Both the position numbers and the translations under genes were made by a program. From Corbicula japonica (lineage: Eukaryota > Mollusca > Bivalvia > Venerida > Cyrenidae): a stretch of DNA of 64,000 nt. This document shows positions 28,101 to 41,800 of the stretch, in pieces; position 1 is the stretch's first letter; each line of letters opens with the position of its first letter. The notes below the pieces were generated by a model, which was not told the DNA's origin, did no database searches, and worked only from the letters and a program-made list of their open reading frames with translations. The stretch covers positions 682,001 through 746,000 of the forward strand of contig JAZAYU010000182.1 in assembly GCA_038501625.1 (NCBI GenBank), in the 5' to 3' direction.

Positions 28101-31100
28101 ACTGTAGCTGTATACACGTGTAACGTGGGTTCATCGCTAAATGGGGTGGCCACGCCAACATGTCAGGATAACGGCACGTGGACCAGTGCTCGACCTACAT
28201 GTGGTAAGTTGTGAACAGTTGTTAAACTCCTTATTACCAAACAGTCTTCACAGTCAGCTTCGCCCAATATTATAAAACTAAACCTGGAGACCAGTCTACA
28301 ATCTCAACCAGCTGATTGGCAGGAATGGTGAGTGGTAGCCATTTCAGCCAATCAGATGCTTGAGATTTAAAACTGGTCTCCAATCTCAGTTTAATGTTCT
28401 TGGGCCCTTTTCACTGGTGTATAACTGATTATGGATAAGTAGACAATCACGTGATACATGATCACGTGTACTACATGTTTATTATACCAAGAATGATCGC
28501 ATTGCAGAAAAAAGGGCCAATTAAATGTTTTCCAGTGATAGATATTAATCAAGAGAACTTGGCGAAATCAAAATTTTATTTTATTTTGCAGATATAGAGG
28601 ATATGTGTTTTAACCAGTGTAAGATAGAAGTATATTTCACAGAATGAGCTCCGGAATTCGTACTTTCACGAGTGAAATATATTTCTATCTTTGACTGGTA
28701 AAAAACAAGTTTTCTTTTTAATTATGCTTTTAAAGCAAAATTTACGTGAATATGACAGGAAAGTTGCAAGAAATGTCGCTTAAAACCGCTTGCTTATGAC
28801 GTGACGTCAGAACGTCCAATTTAGAAATTTGAGCCCGTTTTTTAAACGTTCTCGTTTGGTATGTTATATGCGTTTGGGTACCATAGTGAAAAAAAATCAG
28901 TGAAAATAAAAATGATATTCCAATGTTTGAAAACAGTGAAATACCACTTTTATTTCACAGGAAAAATTCTAAAATTCACTGAAAAGCATAAAATAAAAAC
29001 TCTGTTTTAATTAAATTGTCTGTCGCATGACTGTATGGTTACATGTTTCGATAACGTACTTTACTGCATAAGGTTTTTTTAATTTTAATTGGAGCTAATT
29101 CAACAAGGTAACCGGTTCTTGTTTGTTCATACAAAACCGGACAATGCAAGCATGAGATTGGTGGAGCATAAAACGTAGTTAAAACTCCCCAGTGTCAGAA
29201 TGTCAAATGCCACTGACCGAAATAATATTTAAACACATGTTCTATTTTTCATCTTCTTTTTGACTGTGCGATAGCTGTCTTCTGAATGTGATCCTGGTTG
29301 TTTTTTTTTAAATTGTTAACTATTAATGAAAAAAATGATTATATTTTCAGTGACATGTCCGACTCTCCCAGCAGTCTCGGTAACTACGGGGTTTATAAAT
29401 CTCGTGACAGACGGTTCCCTAACTACGGCCGTGTACAACTGTCCCGCTGGGTATGAGGTTAAAGGTACCCAGAACATCACCTGTCGCACAAATGGAACCT
29501 GGAGTGCAAATCCCTCAGACTGTGGTAAGCTATCAGTATTTGTATTTATTTTATTTTTAACGATCCATTTATTTGACGACGTTCCTAGCAAGTAACTTAT
29601 TTGTGAGTAGAGTCAAATTACAAGATGAAGTTCAAGGTCACATTCACAGATTTATGTCTCGTGTGTATGATCTCACAGAAATGTGCAATTTTGTTTCTTG
29701 TATATGCCTCCTGCGTATTTTTTCTGTTTTTATCAATATTAATTTTACTTGTTAGGATATGTCAATGAGTGCCTTATTGTCCACGGCGAGCAATATAATT
29801 GAAATTGTCTGTTATTATATCAAAATACAACATCTCTAGCTCAATCACACAAGAAGTCTATTTTTCAGTGTGTAAAACCCCTTCCAACCCAGCTGGAGGC
29901 AATTACAGTCTGTCTACGGATGGGCTGACTGTGACCTTTGCCTGTAGTACCGGCTACACTATGGTCGGCACACAGAATATTTCGTGTAATACTGACGGGT
30001 CGGGCTGGAATCTCACACAGCCGACTTGCAGTAAGTAAACATAGGCATTCGCTTTATATAAATTAGGTTTTAGAAGGGCCTTACACGTATGTGTGATTAA
30101 ATAAGACATTTAATGAAGAATTGAAGTTCGTTTTTCTGCGTTTCATTGATGTATTAACTGGCGGAATATTTACTAATTTGCATAAAAACCGGATGTTTAC
30201 AACTAATATGCATAAAAATCGAAGGATTTTATGTCAACATTCTTACAGTTCATTAATCGGTGAAATGCCAAAACAAAAACGAAATTCAGTTTCTATACAT
30301 ACAAATTTCGACATCATTTTTCTTAATGACTGATTTATTGATTTTTTTGTTGTGATTTATGTGTAGTAATACCTCGTTATAAATACGAAGCTGCTTCTTT
30401 GAGATATGAAACTGTCACGTGACTTTTGAGATATGAAACTGTCACGTGACCCTAATAAGCCAATCAGATTAGTTTAAATACTATTTATAAACTACTTAGC
30501 AATTTGACTGTACATCCGATGGCTGGTTGTAAAATATTGTTCAAAGTCAAACGATGGAAAATGTTGTAATGGAACAAAAGAAAAATGTAATGTTCTTTTG
30601 ATTATACATTTTTTGGAAAAGAATGGAACAATAGCCTTTTCACGTTTCTTTGAAACCATTCACTGTAATTCCGTATTGTCAGCAAAGTGCGACAATCTAA
30701 CAACGCCGACAGGTGGCACTGTGACGTTCACGACGACTGGTACACAGACTACAGCAGTATACACATGTGGAGTGGGATACAGTCTCAAAGGCCTGTCAGC
30801 ACCGAAGTGCCAGACGAACGGATCCTGGACAGCAGTCCAACCATCATGTGGTAACTCGTTTTTAATTAATTTATCATAGTATATTCCAAGTTTTTTTCGT
30901 ATATTTGTTACACAGTTATTCGAACAATACATTTCACAGTTATTCAACAATCCTCCAATTTGTTACACAGTCATTCAACATTGAATATATTTAGTTTCAA
31001 GGGTCTCGAAACATACATCTTGTATATTTTAATACAATAACATAACTATAATACTATAATAGAATCTAGTTAGTATATTCTTAGTTTAATTTTGAGAACG

Positions 31101-34100
31101 CAGATTTTTTTCTGTATTTAGGAATGATTTATAGTTGCCTATTATTTTCTCATAACTAAAATTGAGTTTCTTATACATTTTGACAATAGGATGTTATTGT
31201 TTTCCATAAAATGCACAATAAGCAATGTCGTCTGCTCAAATTTATCACGTCATTCTAAGGATAAACGTCAACTGTCTGAAAGTACTTTTTGGTGCCCAAT
31301 TTGAGGTTAAGTTAGCTGGTATTCATTATTCATTGATTTCTTATGAAGTTTTAAAATTATATCGTACATATTTCAATATGAAATGAACTTTGTTATAAAT
31401 GGAGAATAACTTGCAAAAGTAATGCCTTATATTTTTCCATTTTGTTTTTCAATTTTCCTTAAGAAACAAACATATCGAAATCGCCTGGATGCTCTCTTGA
31501 AACTGTATATTGTATACCGAAAACTAAAACTTTAGAGTATATCTTTTAGTAAGTTGTCCGAGCGCTGTGAACATCACCAATGGCAAGCTAAATGTGACCA
31601 CGGACGGTCTGATCACCCGAGCAGTGTACACGTGCACAAGCGGATATGTGATGGACGGCAATGCCGTCCTCACGTGCCTCACAAATGGATCATAGGACAG
31701 TTTGCCGCCTATCTGCTGTTAGTATGTTCTGGTCGAATTTTCACGAAAAATCTTTGTTCATGACTAGAACACATGATTGTGCGATAACTAAAATACATAA
31801 AAAACCCATAAAACCAAGGTTTTCTGGAAAAAATGTACAGATCCAGCCTGGGGCTTTCTCTCCCATCCGCCACACCCACATCCACCTACATACACCAACT
31901 GGTGAATTTGTAGAACTTCACGCCTCCAATGTTACATAATCCTGTGATTTCAAATATAAATATTTAATTATGTGTCTCGGATCAGTCACACATGTGTTTT
32001 GTGACAGGAAGCCATAGTCTTTAAATTGACAGAAAGCCCTAGTCTTTAAATGCAAGTAATCTTTGAATTCTTTGGAGGACTCTATATAATAGTTTTACAA
32101 ATTCTGCAATTCATGTACCGTATAACTGAATCGACCATCATTATGATTTTCAGTTGTATACTAAATCTCAAATAAATGGACAGTGTTTTACCGGGTATAT
32201 GAAATCAGGAATACATTTTAACTCTTAAGAAATATTCTTAATACCGGTAGTAGAATTTCCATAGAGATATTTGTAACTGTTCACGTTTTGTCCACAGACT
32301 GCACAGCGCCATATGCGCCAATCTTTGGTAGCGTTTCTGCCAACAAGACGACAGCGGTGTATACGTGTGACCAAGGGTTCATTCTAAAAGGCACCGCTAT
32401 CAGAACCTGTCAGGATAACGGCTTAGGATGGACAGCAAGTGCCCCAACATGCAGTTAGTGCTTTCCTTCATGTTTATTTCCTTATGAAATGGAATTCACT
32501 AAAAGGCATACCAAATTTTTTTCGATTTTGCGATAACTTTAATTGTATCAGGACCTTAAATACACATTTTACGCCCCTTTGAAATTAATATAACCAACAA
32601 CATGATTTTAGATCTCAAAAATTTTTTTTTACTTCTTATGCAGTTGTTTAAATCCCGTTGTTTAAATCCCGTCATTATGCCTGTTTTTCCAGGATCTAAT
32701 CTCATTACAAACAGAAGTTGTTGCCTGATAAAAAATGTCGTTGTTCAAAAAGCTTGTTTATTTTATTTATACGAAATACATCACAAAGCAAGCTCAGTGA
32801 CATTTTATTAATACATCTGCTTCATCGCACTATATATCTTCTTTTCATAAAGAGAACTGAATATCTTTTTTCTAGATATTTATTTTTTAACATATTTTGA
32901 ATTAAACAAATTCATTTTATCAATTATTTTCAGCTGTTTGTGACACACTTACCTCTCCCAAAAACGGCTCCCTTGAGTTTTCATCAAACGGTACAGTTAC
33001 CACGGTAACGTTTTCCTGTGCAGTGGGATTCTCTATGGCTGGAACTCGGACTCTGGTCTGTTTAAATGATGGCTCTTGGTCGGGCAATGCTCCAACATGT
33101 GGTAAATTATTTTTGATTTTGTTCCGCTTAGTATCTATTTGTCAGTTAATTTATATATAATTTTGATTTTGTTAGCTATGTTTTATAGTTTATATATATG
33201 CTTTAATAATTTGTTGGTTAGAAACTTGGGAGGTTTGTGCAAAGTTATTGTAGATAATAAATAATATTGCTGTTTACGCGTATGATTTTATTTCTCCAGC
33301 TTTCATCTTGCTATAACATATATTGCAGCTTTTACATACAGGTTATAAATATGTCATGATTGTAATATTCTAGAGATGCTTTACCCATAACATTTTAATA
33401 TTTTTATGATGAAAATTATATTCAGTAAATTAAATTTATATAAAATATAATAGATAAGTGTGCTTGTTTTCAAAACTTATGAGTTCTCTTCTTAAAATAA
33501 AAAGTTAATTATCATTGTTATTTTGTTGATTAGTTTTAATTATTAATTAATTTATTGTTTATAATAATCAAAATGTACATAATGATATCGTATACCTTCC
33601 AGTGCAATGTCCAGCATTGAGCCAGCCACACAGCGGAAGTCTCGTGATCTCTTCTAATAACGTGACGACGTCAGCAAACTATTCATGTGCCACAGGATAC
33701 TATATTGTTGGAGAGCCCCATCTAAACTGCTCCTCTACAGGGAAATGGAGTGCTGACAGCCCTTTCTGTGGTACAACTTCTTTTGTTGTTTGCATCTTGA
33801 TACATTCCATTAGATCGTTCAATTATGAAGAAAGGAATCAACACTTTTACTTTTGTCATCCATTTAAGCGACCTGGAAACTCAAAGTCAAACACACTTCT
33901 ACATCAATGTAACATTGTATACATTTGTTAGAAAAAAGGACCTTGCATATTGTTGTCAGTAACATATTGCTTATGTAGGCATTTCATTGTGTTTGTATGT
34001 AAATAGAATTTACGGGAATTTTAAGACAACATGTTATTTTCTTTAATGTTCTTTCTTTTTTAACGTATGTAAAATATAGAAACATTTATAAAATTAATTT

Positions 34101-37100
34101 GTGAAAAGTTTTATTGAACTTCATTTTGCCGAGAGAAAGATTTTTATATCGTTTTGTAATCGACGACAGTGCAATGACGACTACCAGAACACCTTATTCA
34201 GATGAACCTGTAAGGGGAAGTAATCATTGTTGAGAGCTGGTTCTCATAAGTCTTACAATTTTCATCTTTTAATTTTAAAACGATATCCTAAAATTGAAAA
34301 AAAAAGATTTTTTTCCGAAATATTGCAGCATGTAACAACGTCACAGCACCATCTAATGGCGGCGTGAATATATCCGTGGTACAAGGTTTGGCGCAGTACA
34401 CGTGTAAGCTGGGGTACTCTATCAATGGAGGGGCTACTCGGTCGTGTGCTACTGACGGATCAGGCTGGAACGGATCACAGCCGTCTTGTGGTATATAAAT
34501 ATTTAACTCCTTTGTTTAATAAATGCTAACAAATAATTCTTTAAACGTTAACAATAAACAATTTACACGTAAACAGTAACATTATTTACACGTGGACTCT
34601 AGCATTGTTTTCACTTGAGCAGTAACATTATTTAATCGTGAACAGTTTCATTACAGTAACATCATTTACAGAATAAAACAGACATTGTTTAAACGTGAAC
34701 AGTAATATTATTTACACGTGAACAGTAATATTATTTACAGGTGAACTGTAACATTACTTACACGTGAACAGTAACATGATTAACACGTGGACAGTAACAT
34801 TATTACAGTAACATTTACACGTGGACCAGTAGCATTATTTAGATATGAGTTGTAATATTATTTACAAGTGAACAGTAAGATTACTAAGACGTGAACAGTA
34901 ATATTATTGTGATGTTTTGGGAAAACAAGCCCGGCTTATTGTTGCAGACTTTCACTATTTTGTTTGCAGTTGGGTGTCCGGCTGTGACAGCAACAACCAG
35001 CGGAAATTCGCAATTGGTGTCTGATGGAACCGTTACTTCGGTTAACTTCCAGTGTGATGTTGGCGCGACAATAAAAGGTCCCAGTGCTCTCAAGTGTCAG
35101 AGCGATGGCTCATGGACATCTGTGCAACCGACTTGTGGTATGTGACCATAAAATCTTTTTTATCCCACTACTTCAACTCTGTGTTCAAAAATCACTTTGG
35201 GAAAAATCCAGAAGTGTTCTTTTAAGGCATGTGTTTTTTATTGTTATTGTTATATGCTCTCCGTTGATAAAGAAATACATGTAGTAAATGATTATTCAGG
35301 AGACTCTTGATATTTACAGTGTCATGTCCGGGCCTTACTGACCCCACCAGCGGCAGCCTCAATATTTCAACTGATGGCCAGCTCTCCACCGCCTCTTACT
35401 CCTGTGCAAACGGTTACGATATAGATGGAACCGCCACTCGACAATGTCAGACCGACGGCACGTGGAGCGGAACCGGAAACACGACTTGCGGTAATATTGT
35501 CCGGAGTCTACTTTAATTTTTGCTTGAACGAAAATTCTCTGTTCTCTGTGGTCGCTGTAAAGTGTCGGTTATAGTTTCCCACAAGTTTTAGCTTTCCTAA
35601 AAGCTAGTTGGTAATTAGCACAGCCTTTTAACAAGACGACAGAAAAGTTTGAATTTTAAGCCACATTGGATGCCAAACAAAAATGTAAGTTTACTAAAAG
35701 TTATTTACTCTTTCGAATGAGATGCATTTAAGCTGGTGATAAATTTAACCCTGTTTGCGAACAAGTTAATAATTTACTTGGAAGTAAACCAAAATGGAAA
35801 AGTTTGTCAAACAGTATTTTTGTGTCAGAAAGTGTTAGAAAGCAACGATTATCAAGTTGTAAATATATATCAAAAGCTACAGAATATGTTAAAAACAAGT
35901 ATTTTTCACAGTCATAGGGTGGGAGAGAAAAACGTGAACAGTCTATCAGGGACTCACAGGTATGATAAAATTGTTCTTTCTGATCTAGAACAATATCGTT
36001 ATAATGTTGGTATTCACTTAGTATGTCTCATTACTTCGAATAACAACCTAACGCATTGAATTCAAATTCGCAAAAAGTATGCACTACAGCGCCGTCTTTT
36101 TTTGTTAAAAGGTTATGTTAATGACCGACTAGCTTTTTGGAAAGCAAAATTTTGTATTGTCTATTATTGACAGTTTCATGACCCGATTTGATACTTCTGC
36201 AAAAGTATGTGTGTTCGCATGTTCCAAAGATTATTTTGTTGATAATTTTTGAATAAAAACCAAATTACAACTAAGTAAAGCTTAAACTTGTAGTGTCTAT
36301 TATTTTCAGTTTCATTACCCGATTTAAAATTTCTGCAAAACTGTGTGTTCTGGTGTTCCAAAGATAATTTTTACATTCAAAACCTTATCAAAACTTTAGC
36401 AACCAGTTGATAAGTGGCAAAATGCAAGATAACACTTAAGGAAAATTATCAAGAAAGTACTGACAGATGTATCCATATCGAGCTAGCTAAACCATGTAAA
36501 ACGTTCCCTGGGATACCCCTGATCTCCGAGTTTCACAAAATGTTCGTAGATTCGTGGTCAGCAAAATAAGTAGCCAATCTCTTTTCATTGTTCTCTACAC
36601 ATTTTATTTGCTTCGGTTTAATATATTATAAGCTGTACATCTTGTTTATCATACGCAGTGTACATTTACTAAACAAAATCCATGTACATGTATATGTTTA
36701 TTGTTCGTTGTCGGAAATATTTTTATGAGTAATTAGCCTAGCTGATAAGAAGCTGGTGAGATTTAAGAAAATGTACAGACTCCAAATGTGACGTCCTTCA
36801 ACAGCCAATACGAGGCCTCTAGGTTTTTATAGATAACTACTGAGTCTATCCATAAATAACGACAGAGTAAGCGTCTAATTATCTAAATTATCCGTTCCGT
36901 CTGGAACGTGATCTTTGCTTTACATCACTGTTAACCGGTGTTCATGTAGAAAGCTCAAGTTTGGTCGATTATAATATATGTCGGTCATCAGGATGACCGA
37001 CAATTACCCTTCTTAATTGTCCACTAAATGTTCTTTTAGAGAACGAAAAAAATGCATGTTCAATGTGACAACTCGCTATTGTCCATACATGTACTTTAAG

Positions 37101-38836
37101 TGTTCTGTTTTGAGTTTTCTTTTACCGATTTCGTACTTCTTGACAGAATTTAAGGGAAATGGGCTGAAAAGCCAGTTGTATGTTCATATTTTGATAATAT
37201 GTTACTAAATTAACACTAACTTTTTTCAAATATTTGTGAACATGTTATGGACGTTAAATGTGGACTTGTACTAAACCATGGTCCTAAGTATGCCCTTGAC
37301 AAAAGTTCTGTGATAGTTATGGCTCTCAGATTAAGGAAACATTTACCTTTTAAGTATATTGTGTCACATTTCTAAGAGAGATCATTCCTGCTATAATATA
37401 ACAAAGTAAATGTATTTGTTTTTTATTACCCATGACTTATTATGCAGTGTGTTCGGCCCCTTCTGATCTCGCCAATGGTACAAGGAACTTGCAGAACGGT
37501 GGTTTAACTGCTACGTATACCTGTGACTTATACTTCACTCTCAAAGGAGACAGGGAGAGAACCTGTCAAACTGACGGCTCTGGGTGGACAGGATCCGAAC
37601 CAACATGTGGTATAGTTAACATTGCTTTCTACACAAGCTCTTCTAGTTTCATTTAAGGATAGAAGCAATATTTTATGCCGTTCAACAGGGTATGGAAATA
37701 TTAGGGTTGTTAAAAGTGTGTCAAACGTAAGTTTAAACATCTCAAATAATTTTCATATCCAAATGAAGGCCATGAACGGCACGCTTTATCGCAGATATCT
37801 TGGTAAAACGTGCGTGCTCGTCGAATTTAAGAGACAAAACATTGTACACAGACCAACAGTTTATGCGCGGCTTTTATTTTAGCCACGCCCCGGACCAAAT
37901 GTTTTTCAATACACGATAAAACAAGCTGTATCCATGATGAGTGTTAATGTTACATAGTAAATACCCGTATGTTTTCTCGCATAGTATATACAAATGCCTT
38001 TCGAGAAATAAATTAGAACAAAGAGTTTTTCTTTCAGTTCTTTACAACAAACCATCGATGCCAGTGAATGGCAACGTGACAATTACCTCCAACGGCACGC
38101 ACACCATTGCTACTTATACCTGTAACCTGAATTACACTCTTAAGGGTCAGTTTGTTGCAGTATGGCTACCGGAAGGAAGATGGTCGTCGAGTGAACCCAC
38201 TTGTGGTTTGTATAAATTATCCTTATGAAATAAATAAATTATTTAAAAAAATGAATTATGCATGTCAGGATAAACCGTTTGCAGAAGATGGATTCTGCCA
38301 ATATAGCGACATAGTTACCTAAAGAATTATCTCTGTTATATTAATTAATTTTCATTAATTTTCCTTCATTATTTTCATTCATTAATTAATTTTCCTTCTT
38401 TAATTAATTTTTCATTAAATAATTAGTTAATTAATTAATTATTTTAGTTAATATATTAATATGTAGTAAGAATGGAGGGTCGGAGATTTCATGAAATAAA
38501 GTTTGTTTGGACAGTCGATGGATAGTAATATGGAAATTTTCAACTTTATGCTCAAAATTCTCATGAAAATCAAATATTGCTGCGCCAAAAACGGGGTTGG
38601 AGAAACCCCACCGAAACTCTAGATCCGACCCTGGAATGTTTAGGTCTCTGCAAGGATAACAGTACTGTCCCCTAGAAATTAGAAGAGTGAAAAGATGTTT
38701 CTTTTTTTTCAATTGAGGATGTTTGATTTCAATTACAAAAGTAAGATATCATATCGACATATACATAAACATTGTCAAATAAGTCGCCCTCGCAAAATAA
38801 AGATGTTATTATTATTATTATTATTATTAGTATTAG

Positions 38837-38886
<50 letters not shown>

Positions 38887-41800
38887 TTATAAACCACGAC
38901 TTGTATGTTTTAGTAAAGTGTTCCTCTCTAACCAACCTCGCAAGTGGATCTATCGTTCTGTCCACAAACGGAACTATCACCATGGCAACGTTTACGTGTC
39001 CCAATAATTACTACATCAGTGGAAATTCCGAGATAAGCTGTCAAGAGAACCAAAAATGGTCCGGCTCTGTTCCTGAGTGCTGTAAGTAAATTTTGTATTA
39101 TCATTATATAAAAAATTATATGCATTTTAAAAACATGAAGGCATCCAACTAACTTGTCATGTAAAATAGTCTTGAAAGACTATGTCTTACAAAATATATA
39201 ATATTATCTGATAATTACCGGTATGCACTTTTTATTTTCAAATAAAAATAAACTGATAAACTGGACAGCCAGCGCTTGCTAGAAAGTTGACTGCTCAGTA
39301 TGAGTTTATTTCTCACCGGGTTATTTTCCCCTTTGTTGGAAAAACCCCTATCTGATTGAGCCTGTCAATCAAATTGGCTTTGATGGTAATGGATGATACT
39401 GTCGACGCCGCCGAGACTCTGGTTGAGCGCAATCACAGGTCACCAGTACAAACTTTGAACCATCCCTGTGATGGTGAACATGGACACTTCAGAGTGGTAT
39501 TTATCAGTTATTAATGATTGATTCCATTCCATGATCAGCGGCGTAAATCAGATAAGTATGGTTTGCCCTAAACGAGAAAACAGTGAGCGGATTTGAACAG
39601 AATAGAATTTGGGCACTGGAATCTTTTTATTTCATCCATGTGAAACAAATCTTAATTTTGATTTTCATCTTTACTTGATTATCTGGTAGCTGGTATCTTT
39701 GATTTTGCATATCAGTGTGTGATGACCCGTCATCTATCGCCAATGGTAAATTGACATCTGACGGAATGACGGCAAGTTTTCAGTGTGACGTCGGCTATAG
39801 TCTTCAAGGGTCGTCCGGACTTCATTGTGGGGACAATGGTACCGGCTGGAACACTGCTGTACCAAAATGCAGTAAGTATACCTACCCTAAAATGTTCATA
39901 ATGTTTTGTCAATCTGATTCCATTCTTTCAAACAATGGAACATCTACAAAATATATCATCAAGCTTAATGAATAGATTTTATTCTTCTTGCTCATCTACT
40001 TCCTGTTTACCGAATACACTTACATGTAGTTGACAAACATGCATCATTTCCGTTACAGTTTCCTCAGCGACTATAACATCTATTGTCCCATATGGTGTGA
40101 AGCGATTTTATGCTTCTTGCTCATCTACTTCCGCTTTACCAAATACTTAAATTGTTACACATTGTTAACATTCATGACAAACATGCATAATTTCCGTCAT
40201 AGTTTCCTCATCAAGCAGTCCGATATTATGCATATTGCTTTGTCCTATTGTCCTATATGGTGTAAAGCATTTTATGCTTATTGCTCATCTGCTTCCTGTT
40301 TACCAAATACTTACATTTTTAAATTCATTTATATATTTATACTTTTAGGTAAATACTCTTAAAAATCTGACATTACATTTTGAAAGGCATATTTCTCACA
40401 GCGGGGGTATCACAAGTGAGCATTTGCTCACAGATTTACTTGTTATTTCTAGATTTATGCACAGCATTAACAACGCCGAATTCAGGAAATAAGAGCATAA
40501 CAACCAATGGCATCAATACCATGGCAACATTTCAGTGCAGTCTTGGAACGACCTTGAACGGTAGCAGTACACTGAAATGTTATGTGGATGGTAGTTGGAA
40601 CGCTTCGGTGCCCAACTGTGGTGCGTATTATATATTTTTCTGGAATCGTATTTCTAAACCCCTATCGCTTTAAGTGCTTTTAGGGAAACTGACTAACATT
40701 TAAAGTGTATTTTTGGAATCTGAATTTTTTTAATCACTGGGTGTCAGGTTCTTCTTTTGCGCCAGCTAAATCGTTTTTGGCCCAGAAGTTATGCACCAAT
40801 TTCGAGAAGAAACTTTTACAGAAAACTCTTTTCTATGAACATTCACGGTTATAACTTATATATCAAGTGAACTAAAAGCATTGCTTTTGAAACAGTTATA
40901 TATAATTACTGCATTTGCTATAACTGACTTAAAACACTTAGAATGCTTTATATCTGACTTGTATTTAAATTTGGCGCAAAACAATTGAAGGCTTATAGAG
41001 CAAAATAGAGGCACACCAACTTGTATTTAGACCTCTAGTTCGGGGGTGGTTGGAGGTTTGCGAGGAAGTCACATAACTGTTTAAAACACTCGAATTAATC
41101 AAAATATTAATAATAAAAAATAAAATCTTGTTGAAGTTTCATTTTTGTTGTACTGGCATAAATTTTAGGACACAACCGTTGTGTGTTGATCGCTTAATAT
41201 TTTGACAATAATGAAAACAAATGCATTAAAATATTGGTACATGTATTTTGTTCAGTGATTAGAGACTCCTTTACATGTAATACATCTTCCTTTGTTTTCC
41301 ATGTTTACAATGTGTTAATGTACCTACAGTGACGTGCGAGGCTATTACTCCACCGGTCAGCGGTCAGTACATAATGTCCAGTGATGGAGTGACCACTTCG
41401 GTACTATACCATACAGTGTGATGATGGGTACGAAGCGGCCGGACAGACCAGTGTTCAGTGCGGGACCGATGGCACGTGGAAGCTCACCCAGCAAAGCACA
41501 TGCAGTATTCTACATTTATCTCTTTACATTTTAATAATAAATTGATTAGTTTTATCCTAGCCCATTTTCTAAGCTGTTTCTTTCTTAGATATTCTTATAG
41601 ATAATTATTCCCTAGCCATTGTGAGAAATATGCCCAGTATGTTCTATATTTTAGTTGGTATTGCGAAGAGGCTGTGTTACTGTTTTTTTGTTGATTTTCT
41701 CTTCCTTAATTTTTGTTGGGAAGAATTTTTCTGAAAAGAATGTTGCACATTGTAAAGAGTTCCTTCTAATCCCTTCGCCTTTTTCAGAAACTACATACAT

